64,000 nucleotides of DNA from Cristatella mucedo. Its lineage: Eukaryota; Bryozoa; Phylactolaemata; Cristatellidae. The stretch lies in assembly GCA_009760855.2 (NCBI GenBank), contig WPIO01000112.1, positions 1-64,000 on the forward strand, written 5' to 3'. Within the stretch, counting starts at the first letter, position 1; each line of letters begins with the position of its first letter. A program made the translations under genes and the position numbers. Under the pieces are notes generated by a model. The model was not told where the DNA came from. It worked only from the letters and a program-made list of their open reading frames with translations, and did not search any database. Shown one piece after another: positions 27,701-39,700 of this stretch.

Positions 27701-30700
27701 TTAGATAGGGATAATTCATCGAAGTTGGTGTATGTGTAGGGGCACTTGGGTGAGCGACTGAGGCGCTACGAAGAGCGAAACCCCATTTTTGATTTCATAT
27801 GACAGCTCACTCTTCGAAAATTTCACTTCATAAATTTCACTTGCATTGGCACGGCCGTTCTCGTGCAATGCGATGCAATTGACTGCAGTAGCCCGAGCTA
27901 ATAGCCCGATCCACTTCAATCTATCGAATCCACTGCAAAAAAAATCGAAATACATTTCACCGAGCTCCAGTTTTTATTGCATATTAAAGTACACCGTGCT
28001 GTGTGCACAACCACGTAAAATAAAAAAATGTTTGCAACCTCGCACTGTGGCAATGAGCTGCAATCGCCTAAAATTACCTGGAAAAATACAGCAATCCACT
28101 CTATTCCATTGCAAATCATCCTGAAATCGCCATCTTCAAGCTCTAATTGAAATTGCATACTCGGACAGGATTTATGTAGTTGCACGCTGGAGTGCAGTGG
28201 ATTGAGGTGGATTCTTGTGGATTTCGGAATTGGCCTGTGCCACTGCAATGTTACTTCAGTGGACTTCGTGAGAAAGCATGAGTGGAATCGCATGACGTTT
28301 TCTGGGTACAATGTACATGTAGCGTATTTTGATATTCCAAACTTTTTTGGAGCTGTTCGCAGCTGCTTTGTGGTGGATTCAACGGGAACTAGAATGGATT
28401 GCAATGGCCGTGGTGGACTGTTGTACGGACGTTCGCCGTCAAAGCTCATTTGCATAAGTGAGCGTGGGAACAGTGACATGAAATTTAGTTGACAAAAAAC
28501 TCGAACACACACTACAATATCAGCGAAAGATTTTAGCTGGGCAAGGCTTATATCTGGTCCTTTTTAGCCTAATTAGAATGGGTTGCGGTGGATTGGGGTG
28601 GATGACGGTAATTCGTCAAACCCAGCCGATGCCACCTGGCTGCAGTGCTCCATTTGGTGATAGGCAGCCTGCCCTTAACCTGGCGGAGCTGAGTGATTCC
28701 AGCTGAGGCTGAACAACGTGGTGGGTTTTGCCACGCTCAGAAGGGCAGCTGTGGAGGTAAATGAGAAACGAGAGAGAAAGAGTGGCAGAATAAGGTGGGT
28801 ATAGGCCGATGCCCGGGGAGAAAATTGTTTCCAGCAGGAGTAGTGGGTCACCCGCCGGCATCCGACCCGTTGCAATGAAATTGAGGTTAGCTGATACGGC
28901 CCGACTGCTAGCCTAATGTGCTTGTACAGTGGGTGCTCTTTGTTCGGGCGAAGTGGTGGGAGTCTGCACCCAGGGTGGAACAGCATTGTGGGCGTAACCA
29001 TGCCCACATTCCTACTCGCTCAGTGCACTGAGCTTTAATAGGACAGCAAAGGCTTTTCTGTGTGGCCAGGTTTCCTTGACGAAATTAACAGTAGAATGAC
29101 ACCTGCCAGCAATTGCCTTTATCGCTTGCCGACCCAATATCATTCTCCGAACGCAGTGTGCCCATAAACAGGCAATCACATGGAATGAATCGACGATTTC
29201 ACCTGTCAGGTCGCTTATCATTCGTAGCTAAGCAAACGGGTAGGTGTGGACTAAACAGTGTCTATTATTGGTTGCTAAGTTTCGGAGGAAAAGGTACAAC
29301 CAGGTTTGACCACTGATTTTTTGCCCAGTCCTCTCCTAAGTCTGAACAGCCCCCGAGGTATTGGTTAGAAGTACGCCAAAGGCTAGAATAGGAATAAAGC
29401 AAGATTCTCAATCTAAACTAAGCTTAAGGGTTAAGCAGATGTAGCTGTAAGATTATACCAAATTCAGAATTGCTAGGGAGATCTTTGTCCACGTGCTGCT
29501 GAGCTACTTTACTGCATTGACTTGATAGAAAGCATTATTTTACCGTAATAGCAACGCTTAAAGCTGACATGTTGAAATTTAACTGGTATGCGACAAGCAA
29601 TTCTAGTGCCTGTAAGAGAAACTGCTATATTGAGCCAAATTTACTCATTTTCTGCTATTCAGCTAATCACTTCTCAGTAAGCACTCTGACAGAAGTTTTC
29701 TTACGTAGATTTGGGCTAATAAAAGATTTATTAGGTCTTTAGTTAGGGTTTTATTATATCTAGGCATATCAGATGTATGACAGTAGGTAGAGTTCCTCGA
29801 GGGTACTAGTCATCTTCTACACTAGATGAATAACTTCCAACCTAAATCGGCCTAATTAAGCAATAAAAATGGAAACTCTGGTTGAGAGAGAAGCAATTTC
29901 GATTCAAATCTTTGGGGAGTTTTTCTCATTCAATATAAATAATAATAATGTACTTGATTAAGCACCCTCAGGTAACTCAATTTCTTTCTCAGCGCTTTAC
30001 ATTTGCTGCAAAGGAAAATGCAGTTGGATGGTGAGCGATATCATGCTTGATAACAAAATGAATAACATGGTTAGGGGTGACATGCACAGGTTCAGCATGC
30101 AAATGTGGTTAGTGGCAGCATGCACAGTTTCAGCACGCATAAGCACATCAAGGACAAATCACAAGAACCCACTAAGTGCTGTCTTATATAGGTGTGTTTT
30201 AAGTTCATTTTAAATGTAATCAAGTCAGGGGATGTCCTGAGGCAAGCCTGAAGGTAGTTCCAGGCTTTGGGTGCATACGAACTAAATGCACGGTCTCCAA
30301 ATGATTTGAGGTTTGTATGAGGTGTTGGTAGACTGTTGCATTCCGAAAAAAGGTGGTGCGATGCTTGGCCGGATGGGGGGAGTATATCTGAGAGATAAGC
30401 TGGAGCCAAAGAATGAAGTGACCTAAAAGTGAGCGACAAAACCTTGAAGTCAATCCCAGTGCAGGTCAGTGAGAAGTGGTGTGATGGGGCAACTGCAACG
30501 CTCACGGCTGACAAGCCTAGCTGCCGAGTTTTGCACCAGCTGCAATCGCCTGATCGCACATGCCGGTAGGTCAGTAAGCAGTGAGTTGCAGAAGTCGGGA
30601 TCGGATGTCACGAATGCATGGACCAACTTAGACGTGGTATTCTTATCTAAACCAGCCCAAATTTTAGCAATGTTATGTAACTGAAAGTAGGCAGATTGAC

Positions 30701-33700
30701 TGTGGAGCTGATGTGGTCGTCTAACGAGAAGTTACTTTGGAAAATGACACCTAGATTTCAAGCTGATTCAACAGGGGTATGCTGGCAGAGCTAATTTTGA
30801 GCGTCACCCTTTCCAATGTCTGAATTACACTGGGTTTGCCCATAACTAGTAAGTTAGTTTTATCATCGTTTAGTTTTAGAAAATGTGCTGTGATCCATGT
30901 GGGGATGTCATCAATACATGCACTTCATTTGGAAGGAACAGTAGAATTTTCTCAATCTTGCTATCAAAGAGGTAATACTAATTGATCGTCGATTGCATTA
31001 ACCACTGCTTACTAAACTGTATCCTTTATTGCCGTTTAGGAGACGCTATATGGTTTATGTCAGCATGTTAATCTTCAAGTACCTGTTTGCACTATGCCTG
31101 TTGTGTGAGGATGTTAATGCCAAGCATTTCGTAATGCTTTATATGCAGCCTCTGTAAAGTGCTCTGAGAGAGATTCAGTTCTCTGAGAGCACTATGCAAA
31201 TGTATTGTTATATTATTTATCTCACACCAGTTTTGCTGGGTTCTCATGACAGCTAGGCTTGGAGTTAGCTATGATGGATTAGCGCCTCCTACGATAGTTG
31301 CCGTGAAATGTTGCCTTTGATGCGTGTACGAGTAACTTTACTCTCTCTTTTTGTGTCACATTGTCTAAATCTAGCGGCATGCACCGGTTTAGTCCAAGCA
31401 ATGGTTTTTTAATTTTCCGATAAAATATTATCCTATTCTTAGTCTGAGTAGGATCTCCCCTTTTTCTCAGACTCTTTACAATATAATCAGATCTGTTCAT
31501 TCCAGGCACTTTTACGGTGCTCTGTGACCTTTACGTCCATCTTACCCTTCTCCTGTAGTTGTATTACTGTCCCACACAGCAACCAAACTCCATTCGACGC
31601 TCAGCACCGCCAGTATACTTCACTGTGCACGTAGCCTGGGGAAGCATGACTCTCTTTGCCCCTCTCGCCCGCCGGAGTCGCTCTCGCCCACCGGAGTTTC
31701 CCAGCGACTCCCCGCCACAACAATCACAAACAGCAAATCCCGACCGCATACCAAATCGAATGTCACAGCCCACCTGTACAACGCTCAGAGGCAGCTCCCG
31801 TGATTTAGACTAAAACTACATCATCAATCCGGGTTGTGGCACAACATATTTTATAATAACAATAACACATTTGATAAAACCCTCTCAATGAACTCAATTT
31901 AATTTCTGCCAAGGTGCTTTACATTTTTTATTCTTGCATACCTGGTGTTGTACCAAGTCAAACGGACAGACTACTGAATTTCATAATGTCACCTACGAAA
32001 CCGGGGAACCTAACTTTGGTAGAACAGTAGCTATTTCCCGTATGTTTTAGGCATAAGAGTTTAGGAAAATTTCACCGTGTTAAGTGGCCGCACGTAAAGA
32101 TGCATAATTCAAAGCTCAAAATTACTCTTTGCTCTATGGCGTATTTTTAGGTGTCATACCTGTTTTTAATACCTAGATCAAGTTGAGCATACGTTATTCA
32201 GAAAAACTTCCGTAGCCTACTATGCTTCGTTAAACTTTCAAGTACCTATGATTTAGACATACTAATAAGCAAGGGTTATTTGTGTATCTCCCAAAGAGTT
32301 TTTAGGTTTCAATCAAGGGTAACAGAAATTCTGTTCAAGAGAATCAATTAATATGGAGCTTGTGACAAACGCTGTACCTGGCTGATATAAAAACGAAGCG
32401 ATAACCGAGTCCCAGATATCGAGAATAAGGTAAAATAGAATCTATGAAATTATGGACGATTGGACAAGCATACTGAAACTAAGTAGCTGAATTCACTTGA
32501 GCTATGAGAATGGTAGCTGGAATTTGTCATAAAACACAGTGAACCTATTTAATAGTAAGCTAGACTTTCTACACGCTTCGTCACCAAAAGATGTTATTGG
32601 TTTTTGCTAATGACGAAGAGATGAATAGCTGCCCAGGATCATGATTCATGGACGCCCGGAGGCCACGACAACTGAGCAGCGACGGAAGGTGGCTTCCAAG
32701 TGCTGACTCTATAGCGAATTAGTGCACTCCGGCTTACCTGGCGTCGAAGACTCAGCTCTCCGGCGAAAGGCGAGAGGCCGACGCAATCGATAATCGTGCA
32801 TTCGAGGCGCGAGTCATGACTTAGAAGCCCGTATGCGTCAATTGCGACTGAGCTATATTCACCGTTGCTCTTTCAGCGGGCGGAGGGGAGTCGCCGCTGA
32901 TTCCAAGGGAAGAGCTAATGAAAATAAGGGAAGAAGTCATGCAAATAACTGTAAACGTAAGACCTTGAACTCAGCTACCTTCACAGCTGCACTGAGGGTT
33001 TGTAAATTGATTCGACGCGTGGTATAGACCCAGTAAAAATGGAGCAAAAGTGCTAATTTATTTACTAGACCAGCTGATGTGTCGCTGGGCGGGGTTTTGA
33101 GTTTCACATTATTTGGAATCGTGTTGATTCATTAAATTTACCTAAATTGTCAGATCAAACCCGCTCACCACTAGATCCTGTTTACTTTGCAGCTACTGTA
33201 AGGCACCTGGAAATAAATTAATTTCCCTGAGATCGCTTTATTGGGTGTATTATAATTATCACTATTATTAATCGATACTACAAAGTAACCTAATTCCTAT
33301 TTTTAGATTTCGTTTGCTTACCTAATTGCAAAAATCCCTAGGTTAGCTCGCCGCCAGAATAAAAACACGGTTTTCAACGTTATGCGGTGTTCATTGTATT
33401 CTGTTTACATCAACTTGCCTGTTGGCTGTAGGTTTACACTTTTCCACCAAACGTTGGCTTACCGATTGGAGGCGGTAATTTACCTCAGTACATCCTTATT
33501 CAAACTCATTATAGTAACCCTAATCTTGTGTCAGGTAAGTAATACTTCAAAAGGCGGATCATGTAACGTTTACATTTGTAAGGTTGCAAAGAGCGTCACT
33601 AGCAAGACAGCACACCTAAGTAGAAATAAGCAGCCCTGTCGTTGTGTGAACCTCGTAGCTGCTCTTGATTCTAGCCTCAGAGGACTCGTGCCAACCTGCA

Positions 33701-36700
33701 TTATTGCGTCATAGCTCAATATTTTTAACCAGTTCTGTGTTTCCACGTTCAATTACGTGGATCGAAAAAGATTGTACGTGGCGTGATTTGAAAATAATAT
33801 TATATCAAAATAATTTGGAAATCTGTCTGTCCAGCAAGTCCTATTAATCTCGATGCATGCATGGAAGCTAAAACCAGCACAGTAAAACCATATAGTCTTG
33901 GGTGGCGACGTAGAAGGCATAGTGCACGGTGAATTCTAACTTCAATTTCCGGAAAAAATGTGGTCAGTGAAGCGCAGGTGTTTTTTGGTTTTCCCCTAAG
34001 CCGACTAATTATGACACTAAGCATGACTTCTCCATAGAATGCATTTAGGGTACTACAAGCAGCTGAAGAAATGGTGGTGGTTGGCTCTCCGTCTGAGCTT
34101 TGCTGGTGCCATGTTGATCCTACATTGAAACAAAAGCTTTAGTTGTTCACTACAGTATGATATTAATTGTCTCTCACTTTCTATCCAAGGATATTTACTG
34201 CGAAACGGAATAAAACTGTAGTACTATATATTTAAGAACGTGCGCGCACTCCTGCCGGAAAAACTCTACTTTGGACTTCGGCAGCGAAGAGCAGAAAAAG
34301 CAGAGGGCAGCTAATACAATTAAGCAGACTCATTTACGTATATAGTGCCGAATAAATCTCTATGAATACCATCCTGCTTTCAGTGGAGAATAAAGTATCG
34401 GTTGCTGTTGTATTCAAATCCACGATTGGAGTCGTGAATAGCAGGTAACCAAAATCTACGCTCGGATCGAGGCGCTTACTTGGTGTACCACCGCTTAAAT
34501 AACTTCCCTTGCTTACTACATGATAATAGATTCTAGAAAACTCCGCAATTACAATTATCTCCCATGTGATCCATATGCTGTTTCAACAGCTGTCTTAATG
34601 ATCTGAACAAACTCTTTCCATCTACCATTTTGCAGCTATTGCTTGCATTGAAAAGAAGAAGATTCTCGAAAAAAGCTCCCTAAATGATGCTTACGCTGAG
34701 CAAATATATAGGAAAAAATGAAATGCACTCTACCGTCCTATAAAATTACTTCGCAGTCCGTTGTCTCAATTTTTACTCGGAATTATCAAAACAGGTGCAC
34801 ACAAAGAAGTCATCGTTTCTCGTTTTTCATTTATGCTAGGTAGTATTATCAACAAATTAATATTAGTCAGTGGCTTTATGTCATTAGGTAGCTGCAAGTT
34901 TTTTTCCTTCACCCATTCCACTCCTTTAGTGGCAATCTGTTAACATGTCATTATAAGAATATAACTCACTTCTTCAGAGCTTAAGAGAACTTACAACTCA
35001 GGCGCTTCGCATTTGCCAACGAGCGCCAGGCTGCGACCTTGATCATCAACTATGTTCATCTCAACGTTGGCAGTAAAAAGCGAGCAACCTAAACCCCTTG
35101 GCCAAAATATTTGGGTGCTTAGAACAGTTTGTATGGTCTCAAAGCGTAAAGCTCACTACCCACTGACGTTAGGACATTCCCTTGACTTGACTAAATTTAA
35201 AAAAAAAACCTTAAAATGTACTTCTTTCTCACGGAATTTTGTGAACTTTTGTGATTGGAACTTTGTGAGGTAATGGATGCTGCCACGGCGATTGTCACTA
35301 CTAGATATACTCTCACTAATGACCATGCGAATGAAACCTCTAAACAGGTCGTTCTTTTGTGTCATTCTGCATGTTCCAACTATGTAGTTGACCAGTCTTT
35401 CTTTACAGCCCATGTAGAATGCTTAGAAAGAGATAAGGCACCGTGAGATCGTTATACAAATGTATTGCTGTATAGCTTATTAGTAGCAAATATTGGATTG
35501 TTGAATAAATTCACTATTATATATTAATTGACTCAGTTTTAGGTTATTTCAGTATTGCGATGGCTTGATCCCGCTAGTTAATTGAATACTTGTTGACCTG
35601 GGTCAGGGCGAGCGTATAAACTTGGCCAAACCAGCGTGGCACAATATTACAGTCCAATTATATACTGTTTCCTATGTTCAGTTTACTATATTGCATGTAT
35701 GCAACTACCTACAACATACTCAGTCCTGCATCCATAGTTCGCATATTTTGCTTTATTTTAACATTTCAAGCAGGCTTTCGCGAGAAACAGACACGAGCTG
35801 TATTGTATCCTTCGAAACTGACTACTACTAAGTTGCAATAGCTATACATGCTTCTTTGGCTTGATCCGACGTTTTTAGGGAGGAAAGATGCTTCATACAT
35901 GAGGTTCAAAGTAACTCCGAATCTTAGGCAATATGATGCTGGGATTCTTGAGACTGGAATAATAAATGGAATATTCATACCACCGAACCTCAACCAGATG
36001 CTCGTTTCTGGATACTGCACTAGCGACTGCCTGAGTGCTGCTGTGAGTTAAATAAATTGCTGCTCATAGCAGCTAATCCAGACACATGTTGTAATAATAT
36101 TGACAGCTTTTACGAGCCTATCATTAAGATGTGCAAGGAAAGTGCTGAACGATTCGGGACGCATTAGTGGCAGTAATTTTAGCCCCACTAGAGAACGCGA
36201 TGACTTGGGCTTTTTCCCCAGTAGATGCACCCTTACCTTCACCTTAGACGTTGGTATGCCTTGTTTATACTCCGTGAGCGACTGCGATATGCATGTGCGA
36301 AAATGCTAGTGCTGTGCACTGTGTTTTTCTTGACATTGAAGGCATCGGCCCTCTGCGAAAGAATCTTTCAACTGATTCCCCACCAGCTGAAAATCCGTGC
36401 CCCGTCTCTGGCTTAGGCTAAATTCGCCAACTAGGCTGTTCAATTTTATCCGTTTTAATGAGACATGATCTACTTATATTTCAATAATGAATTCAACAAT
36501 TACATCACCAAAGCTTATCGCCCGCATATGCAAGTGAGTGCACATTTAAACAACCAATGTAAATGATGAGTGTAGTTTGCGGTTATATATCCACATTATT
36601 TTTTAATTGCTCCTGATAATTGTAACATGTTGGTCATATAAATGTGTACAGACGTGTTATAATTATATTTATTAGAAAGGACATAATTTAAGCTAAATAT

Positions 36701-39700
36701 AAGTGACGCGTTCAGAACCTTGGGTTTGGTAACTCACCGATTTTATGGTGTGGTGCATTGAGGAACTTTATTAATTTGCTTAATACGGACTGTGTCTACT
36801 AACCATACTTACATGCTGACCATCATGTTACCCCTAACCATGTTATATTTATTTATTGAGCATGCTATTACTTAAGCATTTAGTTTGTTTCCTTTGCATC
36901 AAATATAAATTATCTAGAGAGATTTCTAGTTCTCTGGGGGCGCTTTATCAACTATCGTATCATTATTTTCATATGCTCTGGAAACTTAAGCAGTATAGGT
37001 TAATTTAAGTGGCGAAAAGTAATTTAGTAAGTCCCATGATTTAAATTTAGATATTTTGTGTGCTGGTAGTATAAAAGTCAATTTTGAGAATGCTTCAGAT
37101 TTTCACCCGAGATTATAAATACTGAAATATGTTTTCACCCACCCAGCTGTCATTATTATAAATTTTTGTTTTCTGCAGGCGTTATTTGGACTTCATAAAT
37201 TATTTGGAGCATACAGAATCTTTGAGGTTAAAATATAAAGTGAAAATGTGTGATATTTTTGATGATGTGTCTCCGTCTGTAACTCCACAAGCCATTACTC
37301 AGGAAAGTTTTTTTTATAAGACCGCTAACAGCCTAAGCTGCTTTAGGTACGCATTCGGTAGCCAACAAACTTCATCTCACACAACAAAGAGAAAGTGGGA
37401 AGCCTAGCACAGTCAGAAGAGCAGGTGAGATAGTGAGTAGCATTTAAGTGGCAGCTCGGAACCGCTAAAAAGGTGAGCCATGGTCGGCGGCAGGATAGTA
37501 TAGAAAATATAAAATAGTTCGTTTATATAGCGCCCCAAGAGAACTTAATCTCTATTCAGGCGCTTCACATATGCCTCGGGGCTCCAGCCCACGAACTCAG
37601 TCAGACCTTGGTTGGGGCGAGCACCTTAACCGCTAGACCAAACCAGCTCGGCGAGTAGTAGTCGATGTGTAAGAATTGCGGAAGCGAGTTCCACAGCCTA
37701 CGACCTGCAGAGCTAAAGCTTCTGTCGCCAGCAGTCTTTAAGCCGAGGAATGGAACAGCTAATTTATTGTCCACACAAGACCTGAGGGCACGAGGAGGTG
37801 AAAACTGGTGCTGCAGTTCAGCTAGGTACGAAGGAGCCAAGCCGAGGCCTGCCTAGTGGGTCAGCGTAAGAACTTTGCTCTGCCTCCGTTGCTCAACCGG
37901 CATCCATCGTAGCTCTCTTAGCAAAGGAGACACGTGCTCAAACCTCTGGGACTTGAAGACTAGCCTTGCAGCCATATTCATATTCAACTGCAGTGGCCTA
38001 GTTGCTTTCTTTGTAGCCCAGCCAAAAGAGAATTACAATAATCAAGTCGAGACAGAACTACAGAGCTAGTTAAATTTTTTTAAGCCACCGGAAGACAATT
38101 CCTAGTCTCAGATATTTATCAGAGTGACGGCCATGTGTGGAAGCAGTCTTCTGAATGAAGGTTTTAAAATTTAGACAGCTCGAGCCTTGTCGTGATGGTA
38201 GCACAACAGCATCACCTATTTGAAGAGCTAAGCCTTTTAATCCAGCCAGAGGCCTTGGGTGTCTTATGAACAGCAGTTATGTTTTATCTTCAGTTTACAT
38301 CAGTGGTTCTTGACCGTTGGGTCGCGACCTGTTTGGTGCTCGAACCACCCTTTCACAGGGGTCACCTAAGACTACCGTGAGACCCAATTTTTTACATTTT
38401 GCACACTCTAATCTTGTGGTTGAGGGTCGCCTCAACATGACGAACTTTATTAAATTGTCAACGGGTTGCTGCATAAGGAAGATTGAGAACCATTGTTCCA
38501 GAGGTAACTTAGTTGATCTTTTTCCGTGGACAGCAATACTCTGGAGTCTTCCCCTGAGATAGAAGCTGAACCTTTGTGGGGCAGTGTTAGTGGCACCTGA
38601 GACCGAGATGAGAGGCACTCAAAAGGACCTTGAGGATTTATACTATAAAAATTTGCTGTGAGGTCGAGCGAAACAACCTGGCAAATTCTGGGAAAGCCTG
38701 CATTCCTTATTAGGTCCTTATACACCACAAGCAATGCTGACTCTGTGGAGTGCTTATCTCTAAAACTAGACCAGGACATACTAGCAAGGTTCAAAGTTTC
38801 AATATATCAGTTCATCTGAGCTGCCACGACTCCGGCTCCTGTTTCTTTTATGGAAAAGGTAGAAAGGAGACTGGGTGAAGAAGATTGGCATGATAACCAG
38901 AATTTGGTAATAATTGGTGATGATAGCTAGCTCACTGTTGTAGGATAAATTTCTGTTGACTGTGTGACCTTTGATGTGAGTAGGGCTATGCAGGTGAGCC
39001 AAAAGAGACATTGAATAAGTCAATGCACAAATTTTGGTGCTGAAGTGTCAGATAATTTAGCAAAATGAACGTTGAAATCACCCATGACCCTGAAGGTTCG
39101 ATTTCTTGTACACAGAATCAAAATGAGATCAGAGAAATCTGAGATAAAGGAGGACTTGGTACGAGGTTTGCGGTAGACTGCTGTCAAAAGTGGTAGTTAA
39201 GGCGGTTGCTTTTACGACCTTGGTCCCGAGTTCGTGAGTTCGATTCATGTGGTGGGCGATTCTTTATCGCCACTGCAAGCGATGGTAATAGCCCTAAAGG
39301 CTCTTCTGTCGCTATACAAAAAGAGGCTGTTTAATCAGCTAGGATGATTTATTTAGCTCGCTGTCGGGTGAACTGACTCCCTTACAGCAATCATCGCTGA
39401 TATGCCTACATCGATGAGAGAAAACCATCTAAAATTGAACGGATGCTAAGCCGACTTACTCGCTACGAGCAATCGAGTTTTACTCGGAAATTATAAGGTT
39501 TTATGCTAAAAATTGGCTCTTCCACTCTATCTTGGATGTGTAAGTTGGATCTGTACGAAGTCTTTGTGTTTTGTTCTAAAGTGAACCTTCAGTAGGCTAG
39601 ACGAACATGCAAGCTCTTACGTCAAGTATGTCTTCTTTCAGCAATGTAACATCTCTGAAATATGGGCTCACTTAGACCCGTGTACTACATCCAAATTGGT

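Larger units (their letters stand above)
23942..33431. other. Intron 5 (9,490 bp), the largest
   Basis: A repeat depot. It holds B minus 24160-24420, B plus 25620-27737, a segment with bidirectional short motifs (27738-28610), a GC-richer block (28610-29330), B minus 29935-30985, a B-type 3' end plus 31040-31220, a GC-rich block (31560-31815), a B-type tail minus 31850-31935, a GC-richer stretch (32640-32830) and a B-type 3' end plus 33130-33265. 24430-25610, 29340-29930 and 31940-32630 show nothing recognisable. Confidence 0.75.
33535..35878. other. Intron 6 (2,344 bp)
   Basis: Contains minus-strand SINE pieces (34983-35050 and 35590-35640) and a worn B-type 3' end (35370-35475). 33700-34980 shows no recognisable feature. 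Confidence 0.65.

Noticed and set aside
27916-28512. 198-codon minus-strand frame as a gene
   Set aside because: There is no recognisable domain, no splice partner or promoter context, and it is embedded in repeated motifs. It is listed as an unclassified repeat segment instead.
33382-33714. 110-codon plus-strand frame
   Set aside because: It overlaps the real exon 6 in another frame and reads through its splice donor. It is a shadow.
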